A stretch of DNA of 64,000 nt from assembly GCF_000510725.1 (NCBI RefSeq), contig NZ_AZNZ01000001.1, positions 664,297-728,296 of the forward strand, written 5' to 3'. Both the position numbers and the translations under genes were made by a program. Below the pieces are notes generated by a model. It worked only from the letters and a program-made list of their open reading frames with translations, did no database searches and was not told where the DNA came from. The DNA is from Pseudoxanthomonas sp. J31 (lineage in GTDB: Bacteria; Pseudomonadota; Gammaproteobacteria; Xanthomonadales; Xanthomonadaceae). Positions 1 through 7,659 of this stretch are shown here, piece by piece. How positions within the stretch are numbered: position 1 is the first letter of the stretch; the number at the start of each line of letters is the position of its first letter.

Positions 1-176
1 CGGCCCCAGACCAGGGGCAGGTCGTGTTCCAGGTCGCGTACCAGCGCGGCCACATACTCGTCGAACGGCAGTCCGCCCCTGGCTCCGTGCGAGTTGAAGT
101 CGCAATACGGGCACTTGCGCACGCACCAGGGCAGGTGCACGTACAGCGACAGCGGCGGCGGGATCAGGTCGGGCAT
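1..176 (-). CDS. hemW: Radical SAM heme chaperone HemW, N-terminal fragment (cut by window edge)
   Basis: Only the first 58 or so codons lie in the window; the rest continues beyond position 1. The translated start reads MPDLIPPPLSLYVHLPWC, followed by VRKCPYCDFNSHG. The three cysteines at residues 18, 22 and 25 form the CxxxCxxC motif that binds the radical-SAM 4Fe-4S cluster. The HxPWC(x)3KCPYCDFNSH signature is typical of HemW, formerly annotated as an oxygen-independent coproporphyrinogen oxidase-like protein, which is thought to deliver heme to respiratory enzymes. It lies 21 bp downstream of rdgB on the same strand, the common rph-rdgB-hemW order of gammaproteobacteria, so it is probably the last gene of that operon. 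The fold and C-terminal domain cannot be judged here. Confidence 0.9.
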   Translation of the reverse strand, partial: MPDLIPPPLSLYVHLPWCVRKCPYCDFNSHGARGGLPFDEYVAALVRDLEHDLPLVWG

Positions 177-197
177 GGCAGGCTCGCGCCGGCGCGC

Positions 198-794
198 TCA
201 GCCAAGCACTTCGGGCAGGCGCGCGCGCAGCAGTTCCAGCGCCTTGCCGCGGTGGCTGATGCGGTTCTTCAGCTCCATCGGCATTTCCGCCGCGGTCAGC
301 CCGTGCGCGGGGTCCAGGAACACCGGGTCGTAGCCGTGGCCGCCGCTGCCGCGGCGTTCGCGGATGATGCGCCCGCGCCACTGCCCCTCGACCAGCAGCG
401 GCTGCGGGTCTTCGGCATGGCGCAGCACCACCAGCACACACTGGAAGTGGGCGCCGCGGCGCGGGTCGTCGACCCCGTCGAGCGCGGCCAGCAGCTTGTC
501 GATGTTGCGTTGCGGGTTGGCCGGCTCGCCGGCATAGCGCGCCGAGTACAGGCCCGGCGCGCCGCCGAGGGCGTCCACGCACAGCCCGGAGTCGTCGGCC
601 AGCGCCGGCAGGCCGGTGACGCGGGCCGCGTGGCGCGCCTTGATCAGCGCGTTCTCGACGAAGGTCAGCCCGGTCTCCTTGGCGTCCTCGACGCCCAGGT
701 CGGACTGCGCGACCAGCTCGATCCCGCTGTCGGCCAGCAGGTGGTGCAGTTCGTCGAGCTTGCCGCGGTTGGAGGAGGCCAGGACCAGCTTCAT
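198..794 (-). CDS. rdgB: dITP/XTP pyrophosphatase (non-canonical purine NTP pyrophosphatase)
   Basis: A 198-residue protein of the usual RdgB/HAM1 length. It hydrolyses dITP, ITP and XTP to the monophosphate and pyrophosphate, which keeps deaminated purines out of DNA and RNA. Visible family motifs are SSNRGK at residues 7-12, LADDSGL with the metal-binding acidic pair at 67-68, GYDPVF at 154-159 and SHRGKA near 180-185. The ATG at 794 starts directly with the conserved MKLVLASSN, so the start is secure. The gene begins 14 bp after the rph stop and is followed 21 bp later by hemW, so the three are probably co-transcribed. Cytoplasmic. Confidence 0.96.
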   Translation of the reverse strand: MKLVLASSNRGKLDELHHLLADSGIELVAQSDLGVEDAKETGLTFVENALIKARHAARVTGLPALADDSGLCVDALGGAPGLYSARYAGEPANPQRNIDKLLAALDGVDDPRRGAHFQCVLVVLRHAEDPQPLLVEGQWRGRIIRERRGSGGHGYDPVFLDPAHGLTAAEMPMELKNRISHRGKALELLRARLPEVLG

Positions 795-808
795 CGCATG
801 CTCCCGCC

Positions 809-1534
<726 letters not shown>

Positions 1535-1612
1535 GTGTGGTTTCCGTAGGCGGGGCCCCGGCGGTCCGCCGGCGGGGCCGGCGAAGGCGGCAGGGTGCCG
1601 CGGCGGGCCGGC

Positions 1613-1618
1613 TAGATT
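1613..1618 (+). promoter_or_regulatory. Candidate -10 element for yicC (TAGATT)
   Basis: In the otherwise GC-saturated rph/yicC gap, the stretch GGCTAGATTAACATTCGCC is the only AT-rich island, 34 bp before the yicC ATG. It resembles the TAnnnT islands found before several other genes in the window. No convincing -35 box was seen, so this is a weak call. Confidence 0.35.
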
Positions 1619-1651
1619 AACATTCGCCCCCTGCCAAAGACGGATTCCCGC

Positions 1652-2515
1652 ATGATCCGCAGCATGACCGCCTTCGCCAGCGGCGAACGTGGTACCTCCT
1701 GGGGCGTGCTCTCCTGCGAGTTGCGCTCGGTCAACCACCGCTTCCTGGAGACCGGCCTGCGCCTGGCCGACGAGCTGCGCGCGCTGGAACCGGTGCTGCG
1801 CGAGCGCGTGGCCGCGCGCGTGCAGCGCGGCAAGCTGGACCTGGTGATGCGCCTGCGCGCGCCGGAAGGCGCCGCCGGGCTGGCGGTCAACGAGGCCCTG
1901 CTGGCGCAGCTGGGCGAGCTGGCCCAGCGCCTGGACGCGCGCTTCCCCAACCTGCAGGTGCAGTTCACCGACCTGCTGCAGCTGCCGGGCGTGCTGCAGA
2001 CCCCGGTGGCCGACGGCGAGGCGCTGCAGGCGCAGGCGCTGGAGCTGCTGGACCAGGTGCTGGACGAGTTCATCGCCGCGCGCGAGCGCGAGGGCGCGGC
2101 GCTGGCCGCCGCGATCCGCGAGCGGGTCGACGCGGTGGAGCGCATCGCCGGCGAAGTGCGCGCGCTGGTGCCGGACATCCGCGAGGGCCAGCGCGCCAAG
2201 CTGGCCGCGCGCCTGGCCGACCTGCCGCACCCGGTGGACCCGGGCCGCGCCGAGCAGGAGCTGGTGCTGTGGCTGCAGAAGCTGGACGTGGACGAGGAGC
2301 TGGACCGCCTCGCCAGCCACGTCGCCGAGATCCGCCGGATCCTCTCCGGCAAGGCGCAGGCCGTGGGCCGCCGCCTGGACTTCCTGCTGCAGGAGTTCAA
2401 CCGCGAGGCCAACACCCTCGGTTCCAAGTCGGTCGACGCCCGCACCTCGGCCGCCGCGGTCGAGCTGAAGGTGCTGATCGACCAGATCCGCGAGCAGGTG
2501 CAGAACATCGAGTGA
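1652..2515 (+). CDS. yicC: YicC/YloC family endoribonuclease
   Basis: 287 residues. The N terminus [12 protein letters not shown] and the long C-terminal conserved block around [18 protein letters not shown] (DUF1732) are diagnostic of YicC. Members are reported to be hexameric endoribonucleases; E. coli YicC cleaves RNA and affects the small RNA RyhB. The middle of the protein is strongly charged and helical. In many gammaproteobacteria yicC lies beside rph on one side and gmk on the other. Here the rph side is kept, but a divergent ABC transporter separates it from gmk. Only a short gap (31 bp) separates its stop from the end of the convergent permease gene. Confidence 0.93.
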   Translation: MIRSMTAFASGERGTSWGVLSCELRSVNHRFLETGLRLADELRALEPVLRERVAARVQRGKLDLVMRLRAPEGAAGLAVNEALLAQLGELAQRLDARFPNLQVQFTDLLQLPGVLQTPVADGEALQAQALELLDQVLDEFIAAREREGAALAAAIRERVDAVERIAGEVRALVPDIREGQRAKLAARLADLPHPVDPGRAEQELVLWLQKLDVDEELDRLASHVAEIRRILSGKAQAVGRRLDFLLQEFNREANTLGSKSVDARTSAAAVELKVLIDQIREQVQNIE

Positions 2516-2546
2516 GCCGCGCGGGGGGCCGCGCGCCGGATGGCGC

Positions 2547-3281
2547 TCAGGCGATCTCGCGCCGCGACAGCCACCAGGCGGTCAGCGGGAACAGCACCGC
2601 CGCCAGCATGGGTCCGAGCAGCACCGCCGCGTCGCGCATGGCCTCATGGCCGCCGTTGCTGGCCGCCACCGGATAGGCCCAGGGCAGCCAGTACCAGTAT
2701 TGCGAGGCGCCGAGCTGCATCGCCGCCAGGGTGGCCACCACCGACACCGCCAGCGGGGTGACCACCGAGCGCAGGCGCCAGCTCAGCGCATGCTGCAGCG
2801 CCACCACCGGCAGCGCCGCCAGCGGCGCCGCCCACAGCCGCGGCAGCTGGGCCTGCAGCGCCGTTTCCAGCGGGAATCCGGCCAGGCCGAGGATGCCGGT
2901 GCCCAGCGCGAGGGCGAGCAACAACGCCAGCTGCGCGGCCGCCAGCAGCAGCACCGAGACCATGGCCTTGGCCGCGTACAGCTCCAGCCGGCCGACCGGC
3001 AGGCTGAGCATCAGCCGCCAGGTCTGGTTGCGGTGCTCGTTGCCGTTGACCAGCGCGGTGCACAGGCCGATGTAAAGCGGCAGCATGAGCAGGCTCCACA
3101 GCGCCGACGCGCTGCCCCACAGCATCGACCACTGCGCGGCGGTCATGCCGTCCGGGGTGATCCGGCGCAGGGCCATCCCGAACATCAGCGCCACCACCGC
3201 CGCCGGGCAGGCCACGGTGGTCAGCAGCACCAGCGAGCGGCGCAGCTTGAGCAGTTCGACCAGGCAAAGGCGGATCAGCAT
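2547..3281 (-). CDS. ABC-2 type transporter permease subunit
   Basis: 244 residues with about six hydrophobic segments: near residues 20-40, 58-80, 105-130, 148-165, 175-195 and 215-238. The soluble loop between the second and third contains [20 protein letters not shown], the phrase typical of ABC-2 permeases of the multidrug or bacteriocin-immunity type (ABC2_membrane_4 group). The start overlaps the end of the upstream ATPase gene by 7 bp, so the two form one translationally coupled exporter. The substrate cannot be inferred; relatives handle lantibiotics, bacitracin or lipids. The pair is inserted between yicC and gmk on the opposite strand. Confidence 0.85.
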   Translation of the reverse strand: MLIRLCLVELLKLRRSLVLLTTVACPAAVVALMFGMALRRITPDGMTAAQWSMLWGSASALWSLLMLPLYIGLCTALVNGNEHRNQTWRLMLSLPVGRLELYAAKAMVSVLLLAAAQLALLLALALGTGILGLAGFPLETALQAQLPRLWAAPLAALPVVALQHALSWRLRSVVTPLAVSVVATLAAMQLGASQYWYWLPWAYPVAASNGGHEAMRDAAVLLGPMLAAVLFPLTAWWLSRREIA

Positions 3282-4198
3282 GCGACGGCTCCCCCGGAGG
3301 CGGTCATCTGCAGGAACCACTGCTCCAGCGTCGGCTTGCGCAACACCGACTGGTAGAGCACGACCCCGGCCTGCACCAGCTGCGAGTTGAGCAGGCCGGC
3401 GCGGTCGCGGTCGACGTCGGCCACCAGCACCCGGTTGGGGCTTTCGGCGCGGGCGGCGTAGCCCAGCGCCTGCAGCGTGCGCGAGCCGCGTTCGGCGTCG
3501 TCCACGTCCAGGGCCAGGACCCCGGCGAGCTGGCGTTCCAGTTCGCCGGCCGAGGCCTGCAGCCGGATCGTGCCTTCGTGCAGCACGGCCAGGTGGGTGG
3601 CGGTCTTCTCCACCTCGTCCAGGTAGTGGCTGGCGAAGAAGATGGTGCAACCGGCGGCTTCGGGGAGGCCGGAGAGCAGGGCGCGGATGTCGCGGATGCC
3701 GTCCGGGTCCAGGCCGTTGGTGGGCTCGTCCAGGACCAGCAGGCGCGGACGCCCCAGCAGGGCATGGGCCAGCGCCAGCCGTTGCCGCATGCCCAGCGAA
3801 TAGTGCTCGATCCGCTGCCGGCGGTCGGGGCGCAGTCCGACCAGTTCCAGCGCGCGGTCGATCTCGCTGCGCGGCAGCTGCTTCAGGCACGGGCCGATGG
3901 ACAGGAACTCGCGCGCGGTGAGGTTGGGGTAGCTGCTGGGCGCCTCGATCAGGCAGCCCATCTGCGCCAGCACCTCGCGCCGGTGCTGGCGGATGTCCTT
4001 CCCCAGCACGCGGATGCTGCCGCGGTCCGGCGCGGCCTGGCCGGCAAGCAGGCGGATGGTGGTGGACTTGCCATGCCCGTTGTTGCCGAGGAAGGCGAAC
4101 ACGCTGCGCTCGGGGACCACCAGCTGCAGGTCCTTCAGTATCCGCCGTGGGCCGTAGGACTTGTCGACGGCCTGCAGTTCGATCGCTGCACTTGGCAT
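3275..4198 (-). CDS. ABC transporter ATP-binding protein (exporter type)
   Basis: 307 residues. The nucleotide-binding domain fills residues 5-225: Walker A GNNGHGKST at 38-46, a signature region reading YSLGMRQR at 133-140 instead of LSGGQ, Walker B LLVLDEPTNGLDP at 153-165, and the H-loop histidine at 191 (FFASHYLDE). The degenerate signature and the extra C-terminal ~80 residues are typical of the BcrA/CcmA-like ATPases that pair with ABC-2 permeases. The chosen ATG at 4198 opens with MPSAAIELQAVDKSYG, a normal start for this domain; upstream in-frame sequence is GC-rich filler. It overlaps the permease gene by 7 bp. Confidence 0.88.
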   Translation of the reverse strand: MPSAAIELQAVDKSYGPRRILKDLQLVVPERSVFAFLGNNGHGKSTTIRLLAGQAAPDRGSIRVLGKDIRQHRREVLAQMGCLIEAPSSYPNLTAREFLSIGPCLKQLPRSEIDRALELVGLRPDRRQRIEHYSLGMRQRLALAHALLGRPRLLVLDEPTNGLDPDGIRDIRALLSGLPEAAGCTIFFASHYLDEVEKTATHLAVLHEGTIRLQASAGELERQLAGVLALDVDDAERGSRTLQALGYAARAESPNRVLVADVDRDRAGLLNSQLVQAGVVLYQSVLRKPTLEQWFLQMTASGGAVAC

Positions 4199-4510
4199 GG
4201 GGCGTGGGCTCCTGGCTGCCCGCCGCAAGCCGTGGTCCAGCGCACGCCGGCGTCGGGGCGTTGGCGGCGAGCATGCCAAGCGGCCGCAAACGCGGTAAAC
4301 CCAACCAACGACAGGGGCTGCGCGCAAAAGCGTGGCGGCGCCGGGGGCCGGCCGGGGCGGGGGGGTCTGCTACCATTCGCGCCCCGTTACCCCATACACG
4401 CGGCCCCGGGTCCCAGGCGCGGCAATGGCGCCAGACCCGCCCGGGGCCTGGAGAAGTGGCACCGGTCCCCAGGCCCGAGTTCGCGCCGCCGGGCCGGTGC
4501 AGGACAGCCG
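4199..4510. other. 312-bp divergent intergenic region between the ABC exporter and gmk
   Basis: I see no convincing gene here; short open frames are arginine/proline/glycine-rich and look like GC noise. The only promoter-like element for gmk is an extended -10, TGCTACCAT, at 4368-4376 on the plus strand, about 135 bp ahead of the gmk start. A ribosome site for gmk is not obvious. The exporter promoter must lie in the left half but is not recognisable. Confidence 0.4.
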
Positions 4511-5155
4511 ATGAGCATGCGCGGAACCCTCTTCATCGTTGCGGCGCCTTCCGGCGCCGGCAAGTCCAGCATCGTCAACGCGGTGCTGTCGCGCGATCCG
4601 GCCATCCGGCTGTCGATCTCCTTCACCTCGCGCGCGCCGCGCCCGGGCGAGCGCCATGCCGAGCACTACCACTTCGTCAGCGAGGAAGAGTTCCAGCGCA
4701 TGATCGACGCCGGCGACTTCTTCGAGTACGCCCGCGTGCACGGCGACTGGAAGGGCACGGCGCGGCAGTCGGTGGAGCCGCAGCTGGCGGCCGGCCACGA
4801 CGTGCTGCTGGAGATCGACTGGCAGGGCGCGGCCCAGGTGCGGGCCAAGGTCCCCGACGCGGTCAGCGTGTTCATCCTGCCGCCGTCGCGGGAGGCGCTG
4901 GAGCAGCGCATGCGCAAGCGCGGCCAGGACAGCGACGAGGTCATCGCCCGCCGCCTGGCGGCCGCGCGCGAGGAGATGTCGCACTACGGCGAGTTCGACT
5001 ACGTGATCGTCAATGAGGTGTTCGAGACCGCGGTGGACGAGATGTGCGCGATCTTCGTCGCCAGCCGCCTGCGCCGCGGCCAGCAGCAGCAGCGCCATGC
5101 CGGCCTGATCCGCGCCCTGCTCGGGCAGGACCCCGGCGCCGGCCCCGCTGCCTGA
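4511..5155 (+). CDS. gmk: Guanylate kinase
   Basis: 214 residues, slightly longer than the E. coli enzyme because of a tail after about residue 195. It phosphorylates GMP to GDP using ATP. The P-loop APSGAGKSS is at residues 12-20; the GMP-binding stretch SFTSRAPRPGERHAEHYHFVS follows near 38-58, and the lid and SDEVIARRLAAAREEM region is intact. Two starts are possible, ATG at 4511 or at 4517 (MSMRGTLF or MRGTLF); I chose the first. rpoZ follows 123 bp downstream, the usual gmk-rpoZ order. Confidence 0.96.
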   Translation: MSMRGTLFIVAAPSGAGKSSIVNAVLSRDPAIRLSISFTSRAPRPGERHAEHYHFVSEEEFQRMIDAGDFFEYARVHGDWKGTARQSVEPQLAAGHDVLLEIDWQGAAQVRAKVPDAVSVFILPPSREALEQRMRKRGQDSDEVIARRLAAAREEMSHYGEFDYVIVNEVFETAVDEMCAIFVASRLRRGQQQQRHAGLIRALLGQDPGAGPAA

Positions 5156-5220
5156 ACGCAAGTCCCTGAACGGAAAGGAAGAACCGGCGCCGGGCCTTGC
5201 CGCGGAGGCGGCGGCGCGGG

Positions 5221-5226
5221 TAAACT
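5221..5226 (+). promoter_or_regulatory. Candidate -10 element for rpoZ (TAAACT)
   Basis: The gmk-rpoZ gap has one AT island, GGGTAAACTCCGCC, 52 bp before the rpoZ ATG. It has the same TAnnnT-CCG look as islands before mrcB, lgt and the SDR gene. No -35 match is evident. Confidence 0.35.
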
Positions 5227-5278
5227 CCGCCTCCATTTCCCCAGACACGAGTGGCGACCGCAGTCGCCTGGAACCCCT

Positions 5279-5578
5279 ATGGCCCGTATCACCGTTGAAG
5301 ATTGCCTGGAAGTGGTCAACAACCGCTTCGAACTGGTCATGATGGCCGCCAAGCGCGCCCGCCAGCTGGCCAATGGCGTGCCGGCCACGATCGAGAACGA
5401 GGACGGCGACGACAAGCCGACCGTGCTGGCGCTGCGCGAGATCGCCGCCCGCACCGTCGACGCCAACCTGATCGACGAAGTGGAGAAGGCCGAGCGCGAG
5501 CGCGCCGAGCGCGAGGCGCTGGAGTGGGCCGCCGCCGAGGTCGTCGCCGACGACGACCTGTCCAAGGGCGACGACTGA
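5279..5578 (+). CDS. rpoZ: DNA-directed RNA polymerase omega subunit
   Basis: 99 residues. The start [20 protein letters not shown], followed by [13 protein letters not shown], is the highly conserved omega core that clamps the beta-prime C terminus and assists polymerase assembly. The C-terminal third is helical and acidic ([27 protein letters not shown]), as in Xanthomonadaceae. In many gammaproteobacteria spoT comes next; here a terminator and an unrelated SDR/glycosyltransferase pair follow instead. Confidence 0.97.
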   Translation: MARITVEDCLEVVNNRFELVMMAAKRARQLANGVPATIENEDGDDKPTVLALREIAARTVDANLIDEVEKAERERAEREALEWAAAEVVADDDLSKGDD

Positions 5579-5605
5579 GCCGCGCCCGCCTGCATCGCCA
5601 CACCC

Positions 5606-5636
5606 GACGGCCCGCCTCGCGCGGGCCGTCTTCGTT
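5606..5636 (+). terminator. Rho-independent terminator after rpoZ
   Basis: GACGGCCCGC (5606-5615) and GCGGGCCGTC (5621-5630) form a perfect 10-bp stem with a 5-nt loop, followed by TTCGTT. It is 28 bp past the rpoZ stop and closes the gmk-rpoZ unit. Confidence 0.8.
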
Positions 5637-5680
5637 GCGGCCGTTCATGCGCCGGAGGACCGGCCGGCGGGGCCGCACGC

Positions 5681-5686
5681 TATAGT
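5681..5686 (+). promoter_or_regulatory. Candidate -10 element for the SDR gene (TATAGT)
   Basis: TATAGT stands alone in a GC-rich gap, 45 bp before the ATG at 5731 and just past the rpoZ terminator, where a new promoter is expected. No clear -35 hexamer is visible. Confidence 0.42.
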
Positions 5687-5730
5687 CCGACGCCGCCGCG
5701 CCGGCGCCCGCCACCCAGTCCGCAGCCGCC

Positions 5731-6576
5731 ATGCCCGTCCTCGTCATCGGCGCCACCAGCCAGATCGGCCACTTCCTGCTGCCGCGCCTCGCCGCCGGCG
5801 GCGATGGCGTGCTCGCGCTCAGCCGCCATCCACGGCCGGCACGGGCCGGGGTGCAGTGGCTGCAGGGCCAGCTGCCGGGACCGATGCCGGAACTGCCGCC
5901 GCTGCGCGCGGTGGCCAGCTTCGCCCCGCTGGACACGCTGGCGCAGTGGCTGTCCGGCCTGCAGTCCGCGCCCGCGCCGCGGGTGGTCGCCACCAGCTCG
6001 ATGAGCGTGCTGACCAAGCGCGATTCCGCACTTCCGGCCGAGCGCGAGCTGATCGGCCGCCTGGCCGCCGGCGAGGCCGAACTGGAACGGCAGTGCCGGC
6101 GCCTGGGCATGGCCTGGACCGTGCTGCGCCCGACCCTGATCTACGGCGCCGGGCTGGACCGCAGCCTGACTCCGATCGCGCGGCGCGCCGCGCGCACCCG
6201 CCTGTTCCCGCTGCCGGCCGGCCGCGGCCTGCGCCAGCCGGTGCATGCCGACGATCTCGCCACGGCGGTCCTCGCCTGCATCGATACCGGCGCCGCCGAC
6301 GGCCGCATCCTTGCCCTGGGCGGCGGCGAGCGCCTGCCGGCGGCGGAGATGTTCGCGCGGGTGCGCGCCAGCCTGCCGTTCGCCACCGTGCCGCTGCCGC
6401 TGGGGCGGCCGCTGCTGCGACTGCTGGCGGCGCTGCTGCCGGGCGCGCGCGGGCCGGTGTCGCGGCTGGACCGCGACCTGGTCGCCGACAACGCCGAGGC
6501 CAGCGCCCTGCTGGGCGTGGCGCCGCGCCCGTTCCGGGTCGACGCCTCGATGTGGCGCATGGACGCGGAGGGCTGA
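5731..6576 (+). CDS. NAD(P)-dependent SDR-family epimerase/dehydratase-like protein
   Basis: 281 residues with an N-terminal Rossmann fold: the dinucleotide loop reads GATSQIG at residues 7-13, after a hydrophobic first strand (MPVLVI). This is the extended/atypical SDR type seen in NAD-dependent epimerase homologues. The segment around 127-145 (WTVLRPTLIYGAGLDRSL) matches the LRP(x)2(V/I)YG block typical of epimerases and reductases. A clear YxxxK catalytic pair is not present, so it may be an atypical SDR with a structural or reductive role. It is followed after 3 bp by a glycosyltransferase gene, so both may act on a nucleotide or lipid-linked sugar in the same surface glycan. Substrate unknown. 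Confidence 0.75.
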   Translation: MPVLVIGATSQIGHFLLPRLAAGGDGVLALSRHPRPARAGVQWLQGQLPGPMPELPPLRAVASFAPLDTLAQWLSGLQSAPAPRVVATSSMSVLTKRDSALPAERELIGRLAAGEAELERQCRRLGMAWTVLRPTLIYGAGLDRSLTPIARRAARTRLFPLPAGRGLRQPVHADDLATAVLACIDTGAADGRILALGGGERLPAAEMFARVRASLPFATVPLPLGRPLLRLLAALLPGARGPVSRLDRDLVADNAEASALLGVAPRPFRVDASMWRMDAEG

Positions 6577-6579
6577 GCG

Positions 6580-7557
6580 GTGCGCGTGTCGGTGGTGCTG
6601 TGCACCTACAACGGCGAGCGCTTCCTCGGTCCGCAGCTGGAGAGCCTGCTGGCGCAGCTGCGCCTGCCCGACGAGATCGTGGTCCAGGACGATGCCTCGT
6701 CCGACGGCACCTGGGAGCGGCTGCAGGCCTTCGCCGCGCGCGCGCGGGTGCGCGGGGTGGCGGTGGAGCTGCAACGCAACCCGGCCAACCTCGGCTACGT
6801 GCGCAACTTCGAGCGCGCGCTGCAGCGCGCCCGCGGCGACCTGGTGTTCCTCTGCGACCAGGACGACGTCTGGCACCCGGAGAAGATCGCGCGCATGGCC
6901 GCGCGCTTCCTCGCCGAACCGGAACTGGGCCTGCTGCACACCGACGCGCGCCTGGTCGACGCCGATGGCGCCTGGCTGGGCGTGGACCTGCTGCAGGCGC
7001 TGGAGGTGTCCCCGGCGGAACTGGAGATGGAGCACTCCGGCCGCGCCTTCGACCTGCTGATGCGGCGCAACCTGGTCACCGGCGCCACCACCGCGCTGCG
7101 CGGCGCGCTGCTCGGGCGCCTGCTGCCGGTGCCGGAGGGCTGGGTGCACGACGAGTGGCTGGCGATCGCGGCGGCCACCCAGGCCCGGGTCGACTGCATG
7201 CCCTGGGCCTCGATCGACTACCGCCAGCATGGCAGCAACCAGATCGGCGCGCGCCCGCGCCGCCTGGTCGAGCGCCTGGCCTACGGCTGGGTGGCGCGGC
7301 GGGTCTCGCTGGAGCGGCTGTGCGTGCTGTACCGCTCGTTCCTGCAGCGCATCGACGAGGGTGGGCTGGCGGTGGAACCGGAAGTGCGCGAGGCGGTGGC
7401 GCAGCGCCTGCGGCACGCGCTGGCGCGCGCGCGCCTGCCGCGTTCGCCGCTGCGCCGGCTGGCCTCGGTGCGCGAGGAACTGGGCAGCGGCCGCTACGCG
7501 CGGTTTTCCTTCGGCCTGCGCTCGGCCGCCGGCGACCTGCTGGGGCTGCGGGTATGA
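6580..7557 (+). CDS. Glycosyltransferase family 2
   Basis: 325 residues starting at GTG (6580), 3 bp after the SDR stop; no ATG fits better because VSVVLCTYNGERFL is the conserved first strand. The GT-A fold motifs are CTYNGERFLGPQLESLLAQ, the acidic cluster VVQDDASSDGTW near residues 38-49, and the DxD-like FLCDQDDVWHPEKI near 88-101. HDEWLAIAAA and IDYRQHGSNQIGA are typical of the rhamnosyltransferase-like GT2 branch that uses dTDP-sugars. No membrane segment is evident, so it probably works at the inner face of the cytoplasmic membrane on lipopolysaccharide or another glycan. The acceptor is unknown. Confidence 0.85.
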   Translation: MRVSVVLCTYNGERFLGPQLESLLAQLRLPDEIVVQDDASSDGTWERLQAFAARARVRGVAVELQRNPANLGYVRNFERALQRARGDLVFLCDQDDVWHPEKIARMAARFLAEPELGLLHTDARLVDADGAWLGVDLLQALEVSPAELEMEHSGRAFDLLMRRNLVTGATTALRGALLGRLLPVPEGWVHDEWLAIAAATQARVDCMPWASIDYRQHGSNQIGARPRRLVERLAYGWVARRVSLERLCVLYRSFLQRIDEGGLAVEPEVREAVAQRLRHALARARLPRSPLRRLASVREELGSGRYARFSFGLRSAAGDLLGLRV

Positions 7558-7626
7558 GCTGTGGTGGCGCCGGCGCGCACCCGGCGGCCGTTCAGCCCCC
7601 CGACCGGGCGCGCGCCGATCTCGGGT

Positions 7627-7632
7627 TAGACT
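7627..7632 (+). promoter_or_regulatory. Candidate -10 element for mrcB (TAGACT)
   Basis: GGGTTAGACTCCGCCC lies 28 bp ahead of the mrcB GTG start and matches the recurring TAnnnT-CCG islands of this window. A -35 box could not be identified. Confidence 0.33.
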
Positions 7633-7659
7633 CCGCCCGTTCCTGATCCTGGTATTCCT

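Noticed and set aside
4332..4514. 60-codon frame in the exporter-gmk gap
   Set aside because: Low-complexity Gly/Pro/Arg, overlaps the gmk start out of frame, no ribosome site.
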